DNA of 64,000 bases, taken from assembly GCA_045638525.1 (NCBI GenBank), contig JAZUBQ010000002.1, positions 1 through 64,000 of the forward strand. The letters run 5' to 3'. Shown in pieces: positions 19,592-28,910 of the stretch. The stretch comes from SIG452 sp045638525. GTDB lineage: Bacteria > Bacillota > Clostridia > UMGS1840. Position 1 is the stretch's first letter. Each line of letters starts with the position of its first letter. The notes under the pieces were generated by a model. It was not told the DNA's origin and did not search any database. It saw nothing but the letters and a program-made list of their open reading frames with translations. The position numbers and the translations under genes were made by a program.

Positions 19592-19951
19592 CTATTTTAA
19601 TTTTTTTCCGCAAGATAAGCAAAAGTTTGCGTCAACGGGATTGGTTTTTCCACATTCAGAACATACAGAAACATTTTTAATCTGATTGATTTGTTCCTTA
19701 ATGTCAGAAACCTCCTGATATTTTGCATCAATATCCTTTAACAGCATATCAATGTCTTCCGAAAACTCTGCTCCATTTTCATAATCACGGTAAACAAGCA
19801 TCCCGATGTTTTTAAACAATTTATCAATTTTGGTTTCCAAATCGTTAATTGCAAAAGATAAACGGGTAATTTCATACAGCTCACCGGATTTTTCTTTTGT
19901 TAATTGTGCCGTTTTGGTAACGGTCGTTTTCACTTTTTCAAACCATTCCAT
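19592..19951 (-). CDS. Coiled-coil protein with C-terminal zinc ribbon
   Basis: 119 residues. Residues 1-90 are predicted helical and coiled-coil (ETKIDKLFKNIGMLVYRDYENG). The C-terminus is a zinc ribbon, CSECGKTNPVDANFCLSCGKKLK, with two CxxC pairs. Small proteins like this are common in Clostridia and have no known function. It is monocistronic, behind its own promoter, with an ACGGAGGG box before ATG 19951. Confidence 0.8.
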   Translation of the reverse strand: MEWFEKVKTTVTKTAQLTKEKSGELYEITRLSFAINDLETKIDKLFKNIGMLVYRDYENGAEFSEDIDMLLKDIDAKYQEVSDIKEQINQIKNVSVCSECGKTNPVDANFCLSCGKKLK

Positions 19952-19974
19952 AAAAAGTACCCTCCGTAATATAT

Positions 19975-20003
19975 ATTATAGTATATCAATCATATGTTTG
20001 TAA
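19975..20003 (-). promoter_or_regulatory. Promoter of the zinc-ribbon gene
   Basis: TTACAA (19998-20003) and TATAAT (19975-19980) on the minus strand with 17-base spacing. An inverted repeat AACTGTT/AACAGTT lies just upstream (20002-20028) and could be an operator. Confidence 0.6.
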
Positions 20004-20050
20004 CTGTTTGATTATAGCATCAACAGTTATTTTTTTTATTTTTATGATGT

Positions 20051-20800
20051 TTATTTCGCAGTGCTCTGATACATACTGATTCCTGCCGCAACCGCCACAT
20101 TCAAAGATTCAATCTCAGAGTCCATCGGAATGATATACAGTTTATCTGCCATAGAAAGCAAGGATTCTTCGATTCCGTTGGCTTCCGAGCCAAACAGCAA
20201 AGCAGTTTTCTCAGAAAAATCAGTATCGTAAATAGATTTTGCATCCTCGGAAAGTGCCGCTGCATATACTGCATATCCTGACTGTTGCAAATCAGAAATC
20301 CGCTCCTGCAAAGCCTTCACACGAAGAATATTCAACGAAAATACTGCAGACATTGCAGAACGAATCACTTTGGGAGAATAAACATCTGCACATTTTTCAT
20401 CCACAACAACATCCCGAAATCCTGCTGCCAAAGCCGTCCGAAGGATGGTCCCCATATTTCCGGGATCAGAAACTCCGTTTAACAAAAGCACATTTTTTGA
20501 AGAAATTTCCTGACTTTTTGGAATCTGAAACACCGCCACAATTCCCTGCGGTGTATCGGTATCAGAAAGTTCTTTCATCACTTCTTTTGTAACAAGGTAG
20601 ATAGAACTCCCCTCAGGAACAGGATGTTCCAAATTCTCAGTCACAAATATCATCTCGGGAACAGCTTTTTTAAGACTATCAGTTACATTGCGATACCCTT
20701 CCGCCAAAAAGGTTCCTGTTTCTTCCCGATACTTTTTTTGCTTGAGTTTTTTAACATCACAAACTGTTTTATTTTTAACGCTGGTAATTTCTTTTATCAT
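20051..20800 (-). CDS. TrmH/SpoU family RNA 2'-O-methyltransferase
   Basis: 249 residues. An N-terminal substrate-binding domain (KKLKQKKYREETGTFLAEG) precedes the SPOUT knot with its three motifs: DPGNMGTILRTALAAGF (motif 1, Asn and Arg), LFGSEANGIEESLL (motif 2) and SLNVAVAAGISMY (motif 3). It methylates a ribose of rRNA or tRNA using SAM; the exact position is unknown. The open frame begins at 20860, but a TTTGGAG box and the family alignment point to ATG 20800. It follows rel by about 60 bases. Confidence 0.9.
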   Translation of the reverse strand: MIKEITSVKNKTVCDVKKLKQKKYREETGTFLAEGYRNVTDSLKKAVPEMIFVTENLEHPVPEGSSIYLVTKEVMKELSDTDTPQGIVAVFQIPKSQEISSKNVLLLNGVSDPGNMGTILRTALAAGFRDVVVDEKCADVYSPKVIRSAMSAVFSLNILRVKALQERISDLQQSGYAVYAAALSEDAKSIYDTDFSEKTALLFGSEANGIEESLLSMADKLYIIPMDSEIESLNVAVAAGISMYQSTAK

Positions 20801-20862
20801 AGTATAATCTCCAAAAAGAAGATTTTCAGATTTTATAACGTGTTGCAGAGGATGTTTCAAAC

Positions 20863-23040
20863 TTATACTCTGGTAACGCTGATAACACTCTTAACATTAT
20901 TCAGACGAGACAGCACTTTCGCCAGTTGTTCCTGCCCGGTTACTTCGATGGTGAGTTGAATGAGACCGGAACCGTCTTTTAAGATTTTGGCGGTCATGGC
21001 GTTTACGGGAACTTTCATATCGTTCAGTGCCAAAGTCAAGTCTACCAACAGACCGGAACGGTCAGCAGAGGAAACTGCCAGATCCACGCTATGGGTACTG
21101 CCGTCTTCCGCCTCCCAGGTAGCCTCTACCAAACGGCTTCTGTCACCATCAGAACGTTCAATATCACGCAAAGCAATACAGTCGGCACGATGAATGGTAA
21201 CACCGCGACCACGGGTGATATAACCAACCACCTGATCACCGGGAACGGGAGAACAGCATTTTGCGGTTCTTACCAAGCAGTTATCCTGCCCTTTGACCAC
21301 AATTCCCTTCTTAACGTGCTTACCGGAAGTTTTTTCACGACCGGCACTTTGGATGCCGTCTAAGATGGTCTGATCATCCGGCACTTTGGTGCGTTCTAAA
21401 TAGTCTTCAATTCTGAGTCCGATTTTTTCAGCTGTAATACCGCCATTGCCAACAATAGCATAGAAATCTTCCACACGGGCAACGCTGTATTTTTTGGAAA
21501 TGTAGCCAAATAAATCTTCGTTTTCTACCAAATCCTTCAGGGTCATATTAAACTTTTTGATTTCTTTTTCCAGTTTTTCTTTACCCTTTTGGATGTTTTC
21601 TTCTCGTTTTTCTTTTTTAAACCATTGGTTAATCTTGCTTCGTGCCTGACTGGTCCGTGCAACTTTCAACCAATCGGTGTGAGGCCCAACTGAATTTGCA
21701 GAGGTGATTATTTCAACAATATCACCATTGGTCAGTTGTTGGTCAATGGGAACAATTCGATTGTTCACCTTAGCTCCCACCATTCGCCAACCAACAGCGC
21801 TGTGAACCATAAACGCAAAGTCAATGGGCGTGGATCCACTGGGAAGACTGTATACATCCCCTTTTGGAGAAAATACAAATACTTCGTCAGCAAATAAATC
21901 AATTTTGATATGACTGATATATTCTGAAGGATTGGAAAAATCCTTTTCAGTTTCCAGAAGTTGGCGTACCCACTGGAATTTATCTCCGGAACCGTTTTGA
22001 TTTTGGGAACCTTCCTTATATTTCCAATGCGCAGCAATCCCATATTCCGCTGTCCGATGCATATCCCAGGTTCGAATCTGAATTTCAAAGGGAGTACCTG
22101 CATGGCTGACTAAAGTGGTATGCAAAGACTGATACATATTCTGCTTTGGCATACTGATATAGTCTTTAAAGCGACCGGGAATGGGTTTATACAACTCATG
22201 AACACAACCGAGAACGGTGTAACATTCTGTAATATTTCCAACGATGATACGCAGGGCAAACAAATCGTAAATTTCATCCAAGGTAATATTTTTGGAATAC
22301 ATTTTTTTATAAATACTGTAAAAATGCTTCGCACGACCTTCGATGTGTGCCTGCACACCAATCTGAGACAGTTTTTCTGTCAGTTGTTCTTTGATTTCGT
22401 CAACAATCCGAAGTCTTTGTTCTCGTTTCTTTGCAATACCGATAGAAATTTCCTTATATCCGACGGGGTCAAGGTATAAAAGGGACAAATCTTCCAATTC
22501 CCATTTTAAGTTGTAAATCCCCAAACGATGGGCAATGGGAGCATAAATTTCCATTGTCTCCAAGGCTTTTTCCCGTCGTTTTGCTTCAGGCATACTTTTC
22601 ATGGTACGCATATTATGCAAACGATCTGCCAGTTTTATCAGGATGACACGGATATCCTTTGCCATCGCCATAAACATTTTACGCAAATTTTCGATTTGTT
22701 CTTCTTCTTTGGAGCTGAAAGTAATCTGCCCCAATTTGGTAACACCGTCTACGATATTGGCAACATCTTCCCCGAATTCTTTTTTAACATAATCATAGTC
22801 GTAGGGAGTATCTTCAATGGTGTCATGAAGCAATGCCGCACAAATAGATTCATCATCAAGATTCAACTCGGCAATAATTTCTGCAACAGAAAACGGATGA
22901 TTGTAATAAGGCTCACCGCTACGGCGAAATTGCCCTTCGTGAGCCTGTTTACAAAATTCATAAGTTTTCTCCAATAACCCTACATTACATTTTGGATTAT
23001 ATTTTTTGATTTTTTCCAAAAGTAAAGAAAACTGTTCCAT
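20863..23040 (-). CDS. rel: Bifunctional (p)ppGpp synthetase/hydrolase Rel
   Basis: 725 residues, full RSH architecture. The HD hydrolase domain has HDTIEDTPYDYDYV (about 72-85). The synthetase domain has GRAKHFYSIYKKM and the RXKD motif GRFKDYI, which marks bifunctional Rel enzymes rather than EXDD RelA. A TGS domain (VFVFSPKGDVYSLPSGSTPIDF) and a C-terminal ACT domain follow. It makes and degrades the alarmone that controls growth and starvation. It is flanked by recJ and the rRNA methyltransferase on the same strand. Confidence 0.96.
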   Translation of the reverse strand: MEQFSLLLEKIKKYNPKCNVGLLEKTYEFCKQAHEGQFRRSGEPYYNHPFSVAEIIAELNLDDESICAALLHDTIEDTPYDYDYVKKEFGEDVANIVDGVTKLGQITFSSKEEEQIENLRKMFMAMAKDIRVILIKLADRLHNMRTMKSMPEAKRREKALETMEIYAPIAHRLGIYNLKWELEDLSLLYLDPVGYKEISIGIAKKREQRLRIVDEIKEQLTEKLSQIGVQAHIEGRAKHFYSIYKKMYSKNITLDEIYDLFALRIIVGNITECYTVLGCVHELYKPIPGRFKDYISMPKQNMYQSLHTTLVSHAGTPFEIQIRTWDMHRTAEYGIAAHWKYKEGSQNQNGSGDKFQWVRQLLETEKDFSNPSEYISHIKIDLFADEVFVFSPKGDVYSLPSGSTPIDFAFMVHSAVGWRMVGAKVNNRIVPIDQQLTNGDIVEIITSANSVGPHTDWLKVARTSQARSKINQWFKKEKREENIQKGKEKLEKEIKKFNMTLKDLVENEDLFGYISKKYSVARVEDFYAIVGNGGITAEKIGLRIEDYLERTKVPDDQTILDGIQSAGREKTSGKHVKKGIVVKGQDNCLVRTAKCCSPVPGDQVVGYITRGRGVTIHRADCIALRDIERSDGDRSRLVEATWEAEDGSTHSVDLAVSSADRSGLLVDLTLALNDMKVPVNAMTAKILKDGSGLIQLTIEVTGQEQLAKVLSRLNNVKSVISVTRV

Positions 23041-23085
23041 AAAGAATTCAAAAAAACCTTTCTGTCCTATATTTTAGAACAACAC

Positions 23086-24792
23086 TTACACCAGTTTAAT
23101 ATCCTTTAATTTTAATGCAGGATATTTTTTATTTCTATATTCATTGGTATAGGGCGACACAATAGCATTCACAATGTCTCCGTCACGGAGCATACGGAAG
23201 CTTTCATTGGTACCCAAACCAAATCCGATTACCATAATGGAAAAACTTTTTTTTGAAAATCTTAAGCGTATATGCTTTTCATCACCAAAATAGGTGAGGT
23301 TTTCGATTTTCACTTTTTCAATCATAAACTGAGGCATAGGATTGCCCATTCCGCAAGGCTGGATGCTTTCCAGCATATCAGTCAGTTCCAAATTGATATC
23401 TTTATCCGTGATTTTGCCTTCGTAAGTAATTTCTTCCACATATACCTTGGTATTAAAATTCTCCTTAGCATAGAGATTGATTTTTTCACGGAAAGCATCT
23501 ATATTTTCTTTGGAAACGGTTAATCCTGCTGCTAACTCATGGCCACCGAATTTCAAAAGTAAATCATCACAATATGACAATGCTTCAAACATATTGAAGC
23601 CCTGCAAGCCACGGCAAGAGCCTTTGGCTTCATCTCCGTCGATTGCCATCAACACACAAGGTTTCCCGTATTTTTCAGTAATTCTGGATGCCACAATTCC
23701 GATTACCCCGTGATGCCAGGATTCGGATGCCAACACAATCACACGATCAGTGGTGTGGAGTTTATCTTTATCAATAATCTGACAAGCTTCCAACAAAATT
23801 TCCTGCTCAATGGTCTGACGACGAACATTTTCTGCACAGAGCATTTTTGCCAGAGATTCAGCTTCTTTCTGGTCAGAGGTGGTAAACAACTTCACCGCAT
23901 CCACAGCATTGCCTAATCTTCCGACTGCATTGATTCTGGGTGCAATGATAAAGCCAACGTGAGAAGATGTCATCACCTTACCTGCCAGACCGGCTTCCTG
24001 AATCAGTGCTTTTAATCCCATATTCTGAGGGTCTTCCAATAATTTTAATCCCAGGGATACAAACACACGGTTTTCTTCTGTTAAGGTAACAATATCTGCA
24101 ATGGTACCCAAACATAATAAGTCGCCGTACTGTTCCAGCAATTCTTTGGATTTTCCGCCACCTTCCAAAGCTTCAATCAGCTTAAAGGCAACGCCAACGC
24201 CTGAAAGCTCCTTAAAAGGATAGGGACAATCAGGGCGTTTAGGATTGATAATAGCATAGGCCGGCGGTAACTGCTCCTTACATTTATGATGGTCGGTAAT
24301 TACCACAGAAATACCCAAAGATGTTGCATAGCTGATATCGTCAAAGGCTGTGATTCCGCAGTCTGCAGTGATAATCAGCTCAACCCCCTCATTTTTGAAG
24401 GCAAGCACAGCATCCTTGTTCAAGCCGTAGCCTTCATCGGAACGGGAGGGAATGTAGTAGGATACATTTGCACCTTTGGATTTTAAGTATAAATAAATGA
24501 TGGAAACCGCAGTAATGCCGTCCACATCGTAATCACCGTATACCACAATTTTCTGGTTACGTTCAATGGTGTCCTTAACCTTAGAAACACCCTTCTCCAT
24601 ATCCTGGAGCAAAAACGGATCTAACAATGCACTTACGCTGGGATTTAAAAAACGTGCTGCCTGTTCAGTAGTTTCAATTCCGCGATTGCAAAGTACATTG
24701 GCACAAAGAGGATGTAATTTCAACTCGGCTCCGATTTTTTTTGCAATTTCGGGGTTCGGCTGTTTTAACACCCATTTACTTTTCTTTGTCAT
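23086..24792 (-). CDS. recJ: Single-stranded-DNA-specific exonuclease RecJ
   Basis: 568 residues. DHH phosphoesterase motifs are intact: VVYGDYDVDGITAVSII (motif I), ITADCGIT (motif II) and ITDHHKCKEQLPPAYAIINP (motif III, DHH). The DHHA1 part has GIVASRITEKYGKPCVLM and ECGGHELAAG-like GGHELAAGLT. A C-terminal OB domain is present. 5'-3' ssDNA exonuclease in mismatch and recombination repair. Confidence 0.95.
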   Translation of the reverse strand: MTKKSKWVLKQPNPEIAKKIGAELKLHPLCANVLCNRGIETTEQAARFLNPSVSALLDPFLLQDMEKGVSKVKDTIERNQKIVVYGDYDVDGITAVSIIYLYLKSKGANVSYYIPSRSDEGYGLNKDAVLAFKNEGVELIITADCGITAFDDISYATSLGISVVITDHHKCKEQLPPAYAIINPKRPDCPYPFKELSGVGVAFKLIEALEGGGKSKELLEQYGDLLCLGTIADIVTLTEENRVFVSLGLKLLEDPQNMGLKALIQEAGLAGKVMTSSHVGFIIAPRINAVGRLGNAVDAVKLFTTSDQKEAESLAKMLCAENVRRQTIEQEILLEACQIIDKDKLHTTDRVIVLASESWHHGVIGIVASRITEKYGKPCVLMAIDGDEAKGSCRGLQGFNMFEALSYCDDLLLKFGGHELAAGLTVSKENIDAFREKINLYAKENFNTKVYVEEITYEGKITDKDINLELTDMLESIQPCGMGNPMPQFMIEKVKIENLTYFGDEKHIRLRFSKKSFSIMVIGFGLGTNESFRMLRDGDIVNAIVSPYTNEYRNKKYPALKLKDIKLV

Positions 24793-24824
24793 GATTTCGG
24801 TCCTGCTTTCTTATATTTTTTTAC

Positions 24825-24853
24825 ATTATACCACCAACAAAAAAAATTTTCAA
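24825..24853 (-). promoter_or_regulatory. Promoter of the recJ-rel cluster
   Basis: TTGAAA (24848-24853) and TATAAT (24825-24830) on the minus strand with 17-base spacing, 33 bases before the recJ start. Confidence 0.7.
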
Positions 24854-24872
24854 GATATATTTGAAAAAAAAC

Positions 24873-24901
24873 TTTACAAATTTACAATTATATGTTAAAA
24901 T
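24873..24901 (+). promoter_or_regulatory. Promoter of rsmD-coaD
   Basis: TTTACA (24873-24878) and TAAAAT (24896-24901), spacing 17. It reads away from recJ into a leader of about 130 bases. Confidence 0.55.
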
Positions 24902-24907
24902 AAAAAC

Positions 24908-25036
24908 TGATATTTTGTATCTTCCGCTGAAAAAGCTGTTCCCACTTTGTAAATTTTCAGTTCTTGGCAATTTGTCTGCGACAGACAAGATTGTTTTTCA
25001 GACGGAAACCACTGTTTTTTCGGAGTTGAATGGAAT
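24908..25036 (+). promoter_or_regulatory. Possible attenuator leader before rsmD
   Basis: The leader holds a terminator-like hairpin, CAATTTGTCTG (24968-24978) with CAGACAAGATTG (24982-24993), followed by T5. The segment CTGAAAAA at 24927-24934 can pair either locally with TTTTCAG (24954-24960) or with TTTTTCAG (24994-25001), which contains the T-tract. That gives a candidate antiterminator. No known riboswitch class is recognised. Confidence 0.4.
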
Positions 25037-25567
25037 TTGAGAGTTACCAGCGGAATTCGAAAAGGTGCCCTGCTGCAAAGTGCAGAGGATCTTTCTGTAC
25101 GACCGACCACCGATAAGGTCAAACAAGCAATTTTTAATATGATACAGTTTGAAATCCCCGGAAGAAATGTTTTGGATTTATTTGCCGGAAGCGGTGCATT
25201 GGGCATCGAGGCATTAAGCCGCGGTGCAAACCATTGTACCTTTGTGGATATCCAGCCTGAAATCGTGAGAAAAAACGTTAAGAAAGTGCGATTTGAAGAA
25301 ATGTCACGCATTGTGAAAAGCGATTATCTTTCGTTTTTAGACGGGACAAACTCCCCTTTTGATCTGGTCTTTTTAGACCCGCCCTATCAGAAAGGAATGC
25401 TTCCGCTAGCATTGGAAGGTCTGGTAAAACGAAATTTACTGTTACCGGGCAGTCTGATTGTGTGGGAATACGATTTGGGAGAAAACATTTCAGTTCCGCA
25501 GGAAATCCGCATCCTCAAAGAACGAAATTTCGGAAGAATACAAACAAGAATTGGAGTATTTGAATGA
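25037..25567 (+). CDS. rsmD: 16S rRNA (guanine966-N2)-methyltransferase RsmD
   Basis: 176 residues. SAM-binding motif LDLFAGSGALGIEALSRGA and the catalytic LDPPYQKG (NPPY-type) identify the family, as does the N-terminus RVTSGIRKGALLQ. The only sensible start is TTG 25037, behind a CGGAG box at 25021-25025. The nearby ATG at 25030 is in another frame. It overlaps coaD by four bases (ATGA), the common rsmD-coaD pairing. Confidence 0.93.
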   Translation: MRVTSGIRKGALLQSAEDLSVRPTTDKVKQAIFNMIQFEIPGRNVLDLFAGSGALGIEALSRGANHCTFVDIQPEIVRKNVKKVRFEEMSRIVKSDYLSFLDGTNSPFDLVFLDPPYQKGMLPLALEGLVKRNLLLPGSLIVWEYDLGENISVPQEIRILKERNFGRIQTRIGVFE

Positions 25568-26037
25568 AAACAGCAGTTTATCCCGGAAGCTTTGACCCGC
25601 TGACCAACGGGCATCTGGATATTATCACAAGATCCTCAAAGCTGTTTGATAAGGTCATTGTTACAGTATTAACCAACAGCGCAAAGACTCCGTTATTCTC
25701 CACAGAGGAACGTGTAGAGCTGATTCGGCGTACTACAAAGCACCTACCCAATGTAGAGGTCGCAGCATTTTCCGGTCTGTTGGTAGATTTCGCAAAACAA
25801 AATCAATGCAATGTGCTGATTAAAGGTCTTCGTGTAGTATCTGACTTTGAATATGAATTTCAGATGGCACTGGCCAACAAAAATCAGATGCCCCAAGTGG
25901 AAACAATGTTTTTGCCAACCGCACAGGAGTATATGTTTTTATCCTCCAGCATTGTAAAAGAATTAGCCCGTTATCACGGAGATTTAACCGGACTGGTTCC
26001 CAAAGAAATCGAACAGGACATTTTAAATAAATTTTAG
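25564..26037 (+). CDS. coaD: Phosphopantetheine adenylyltransferase
   Basis: 157 residues. Nucleotidyltransferase motif YPGSFDPLTNGHLDII (the T/HxGH site) and the C-terminal SSSIVKELARYHGDLTGLVP are diagnostic. It makes dephospho-CoA from phosphopantetheine and ATP. Translation is coupled to rsmD by the ATGA overlap. Confidence 0.96.
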   Translation: MKTAVYPGSFDPLTNGHLDIITRSSKLFDKVIVTVLTNSAKTPLFSTEERVELIRRTTKHLPNVEVAAFSGLLVDFAKQNQCNVLIKGLRVVSDFEYEFQMALANKNQMPQVETMFLPTAQEYMFLSSSIVKELARYHGDLTGLVPKEIEQDILNKF

Positions 26038-26065
26038 TTTTTTTGATACAGAAAGGAGTATTATT

Positions 26066-26644
26066 ATGGACCTGCAAGCTTTAATAGAAGAATTAGAAGA
26101 AATCGTGGAAAGTGCTGCCAAAGTTCCGCTCTCCAGCAAATGTATGATTGACCGTGAGGAAGTTTGGAATGTGATTGAACAGATGCGTCTGCACTATCCC
26201 GAAGAATTAAAACAGGCACAATGGGTGAAAAAAGAAAGAGACCGCATCATCAACGAAGCAAAACAAGAAGCTTCTTCCATCATTGAAACTGCAAATCAGC
26301 AGGTAGTTCAAATGGTGAATGAAACTGAAATCATCAAAATTGCAAAACTCAAATCAGAAGAAATCTTAAAAGAAGCTGATATGGAAGCGGTTGAAATCAA
26401 GCACAAAGCAGAAGTCAGTGCAAAAGCTCATTACGATGAAACCAAAGAACGTGCAGATCAGTATAAACTGAGTGCACAAAATTATGCAGACAGTTTACTG
26501 GCGACAGCAGAAAACGCTGTAAATACTGCAAGAGACACTCTGTTTACCGCATATTCTCAAATCAACAGTTCCTATCAGGAAACCGAAACTCTGCTGGATA
26601 AAATTTCATCTTCCAGACAGGTAATCAACAGCGCAAAAGACTAA
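26066..26644 (+). CDS. Coiled-coil protein, ATP-synthase-B-like, unknown function
   Basis: 192 residues, almost entirely helical and charged. Alanine- and glutamate-rich heptads run from about 70 to 150 (ERDRIINEAKQEASSIIETA). Proteins of this kind are often annotated as ATPase or ATP synthase subunit B-like, but there is no membrane segment and no nucleotide motif. The N-terminal 65 residues (LIEELEEIVESAAKVPLSSK) resemble the short domain before DivIVA-like coils. It follows coaD by 28 bases with an AAAGGAG box. The repeated position after coaD in Clostridia hints at a septal or envelope role, by inference. Confidence 0.75.
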   Translation: MDLQALIEELEEIVESAAKVPLSSKCMIDREEVWNVIEQMRLHYPEELKQAQWVKKERDRIINEAKQEASSIIETANQQVVQMVNETEIIKIAKLKSEEILKEADMEAVEIKHKAEVSAKAHYDETKERADQYKLSAQNYADSLLATAENAVNTARDTLFTAYSQINSSYQETETLLDKISSSRQVINSAKD

Positions 26645-26678
26645 TAAAAACTGCGGAATATAACCAATTACGCCAAAA

Positions 26679-26710
26679 GGGCTATTACAAATGCTGTAAT
26701 AGCTCTTTTT
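26679..26710 (+). terminator. Intrinsic terminator after rsmD-coaD operon
   Basis: GCTATTACA (26681-26689) pairs with TGTAATAGC (26695-26703), followed by TCTTTTTG. Confidence 0.85.
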
Positions 26711-26745
26711 GTAAAAAACCATACTAAAAGGAGGGAGATGATCGA

Positions 26746-28590
26746 ATGGTAAGTAAAAATCCGAAATTACAAGAACATCGGGAAAAGTTGAAATTGGTTC
26801 CCAAAAAGCCCGGTGTGTATCTTATGAAAAACCAGGATGACCGTGTGATCTATGTGGGAAAAGCAAAGTCCCTGTGGAATCGGTTATCTCAATATTTCGG
26901 TGCCTCTCCCAAAGATTTTAAAACCATGCAGATGGTGCTTCATGTAGATCATTTTGATTACATCATTACCGATTCGGAAAAAGATGCACTCCTTCTGGAA
27001 AATAATCTGATAAAAAAATACAAACCAAAATATAATATTCTTCTGAAAGATGATAAAACCTATCCTTTTATCAAAATCGAAAAAGAGACGGATTTCCCCT
27101 ACCTTTGTCTGGTGAGAAAAACAGAAAAAGATGCAAATAAATACTACGGCCCTTACCTCAATGCTCAGATAGTAAACGGTGCGATCGAATTGATTTCCAA
27201 AGAGTATCGGCTAAGAACCTGTCGTTTCGACTTAAGCAAGAGAAAAAAACGTCCATGTCTGAACTATGATATGGGATATTGCTCTGCTCCATGTGTTGGA
27301 AATGTGTCTGCTGAAGAATACGAAAATCAACTCAAAGAAGCAATCCGCACTTTGGATTCCGGATTGAAACCTTTGATTCCAATTTTAACAGAAAAGATGG
27401 AAAAATGTGCGGAAAACCTGGATTTTGAAGGAGCTGCAAAATTTCGTGACAGCATCCGTCTGGCAGATAAACTGGCGCAAAAGCATCAAGTGGTTACTGT
27501 CAAAAAAGTTACGTTGGACATTTTGTATTGTTACCGTGACGGTGATATTTCCGCCTTTTCGGTTCTTACTGTAAAAAGCGGAATTATCTATGATAAAAAG
27601 AGTTACACATTCCCGGATTCCAAAGCAGTAACTGACGAAGATATGGTTACCTCTTTTTTAAAACAGTATTATCTAACAAAAGAAGAAATCACCAAACGAA
27701 TGGTGATAGCGATCAATACACCGTATCAAATTCCTTACGAAGAACTTTCCGGACAGATGAGCGATTCTTTCGAAGAAACCATCACACTGTCACCCGGACG
27801 AGGGAAATTCACAAAAAATCTGATTGAGATGGCAAAAGTTAATGCCATTGAAGCCATCAAACTGCGTTTGGAAACAAAAATTGATGACCAACTGTTTTGT
27901 CTGAAAGAATTCCTTGGATTGGATCAGGCTCCTCTGCGTATTGAAAGTTTCGACAATTCCAACACCGCCGGCTCCAATGCTGTCGGTGTTATGACCGTGT
28001 TTGAAAACGGAGTATTATCACAAAAAGAAAAGCGAACCTTCTCCATCAAAAACCAAAACGGTTCCGATGACTATGCCGCTATGTATGAAGTGCTTGACCG
28101 TCGTTTTTCCCATTTGGTAAACAGCGACAAAGGCTTCGAGTGTGCTCCTGATTTAATTCTGGTAGACGGTGGAAAAGGTCAGGTAAAAATGGCAAAGCAA
28201 GTCTTGTCAAACTATAACCTTTCTATCCCCGTATTCGGAATGGTAAAAGACGACAAACACCGATTCCGTGACCTGACAGACGGATATCGCTCTTTAGAGC
28301 TAAAAAACAGCCGCAATGTCTTTATTTTTGTAGCCAAAATCAACGAAGAAACTCACAAAAATGCAATTTCTTATCATAAAAAGAAAAACACTATGACAGC
28401 AACACAGTCTGAACTTTTGTCAATCTCCGGAGTGGGAATGGCAACTTTAAAAAAGTTATATGGACATTTTAAAACGGTAAAACAAATGAAAGAAGCGACA
28501 GAAGAACAACTAAAATCAGCCGTTTCCACCTCTGTCGCCCATCAAATTTACCGACATTTTCATCCTGATACTCAGGATGAAACCAATTAA
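26746..28590 (+). CDS. uvrC: Excinuclease ABC subunit C
   Basis: 614 residues, complete. GIY-YIG nuclease domain at the N-terminus (KPGVYLMKNQDDRVIYVGKA), UVR motif for UvrB contact (CAENLDFEGAAKFRDSI, about 215-240), RNase H-like second nuclease centre with IESFDNSNTAGSNAVG and LILVDGGKGQV, and a C-terminal helix-hairpin-helix (LLSISGVGMATLKKLYGHF). It makes both incisions in nucleotide excision repair. The start has an AGGAGGG box 11 bases upstream. Confidence 0.96.
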   Translation: MVSKNPKLQEHREKLKLVPKKPGVYLMKNQDDRVIYVGKAKSLWNRLSQYFGASPKDFKTMQMVLHVDHFDYIITDSEKDALLLENNLIKKYKPKYNILLKDDKTYPFIKIEKETDFPYLCLVRKTEKDANKYYGPYLNAQIVNGAIELISKEYRLRTCRFDLSKRKKRPCLNYDMGYCSAPCVGNVSAEEYENQLKEAIRTLDSGLKPLIPILTEKMEKCAENLDFEGAAKFRDSIRLADKLAQKHQVVTVKKVTLDILYCYRDGDISAFSVLTVKSGIIYDKKSYTFPDSKAVTDEDMVTSFLKQYYLTKEEITKRMVIAINTPYQIPYEELSGQMSDSFEETITLSPGRGKFTKNLIEMAKVNAIEAIKLRLETKIDDQLFCLKEFLGLDQAPLRIESFDNSNTAGSNAVGVMTVFENGVLSQKEKRTFSIKNQNGSDDYAAMYEVLDRRFSHLVNSDKGFECAPDLILVDGGKGQVKMAKQVLSNYNLSIPVFGMVKDDKHRFRDLTDGYRSLELKNSRNVFIFVAKINEETHKNAISYHKKKNTMTATQSELLSISGVGMATLKKLYGHFKTVKQMKEATEEQLKSAVSTSVAHQIYRHFHPDTQDETN

Positions 28591-28784
28591 AACACCAAAA
28601 TCAAAACTACAACCCATAAGGCTATGGAAAATAGCCCTCCAAGCAAAAGAAAAATTCCGGGATGAATTTTTCTTTTGCTTTTTATTTGAAATCTCCGAGA
28701 CAGTTCTGTTTGCTTTTTGATATAATTTGCAATAATTTCCTCTGCTTCCTGTATGACCTGTCTTTTTTGACTGATAAAAAACAC
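28587..28784 (-). CDS. Small membrane protein, unknown function
   Basis: 65 residues from a GTG at 28784 with AGGAAGAAGGGA upstream. It has a charged N-terminal helix (SQKRQVIQEAEEIIANYIKK) and one C-terminal transmembrane helix (FLLLGGLFSIALWVVVLILVF region). The stop overlaps the uvrC stop by four bases on the other strand. Its clear amphipathic-plus-membrane design and the otherwise empty 320-base gap favour a real gene, but no family is recognised. Confidence 0.45.
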   Translation of the reverse strand: MFFISQKRQVIQEAEEIIANYIKKQTELSRRFQIKSKRKIHPGIFLLLGGLFSIALWVVVLILVF

Positions 28785-28910
28785 TCCCTTCTTCCTGCAA
28801 CTATAGTATGGAACCGATTTTGCATTTTATACTTCAAATTCCGCAGTGGTTGTTCTTTTGTTTTTTTCTGTTTCATAAATTGATACTAAAAAACAAATCC
28901 GGAGGCAACC

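Noticed and set aside
24895..25311. 138-residue minus-strand frame opposite the rsmD leader and start
   Set aside because: Lies antisense to rsmD, no ribosome binding site and no domain.
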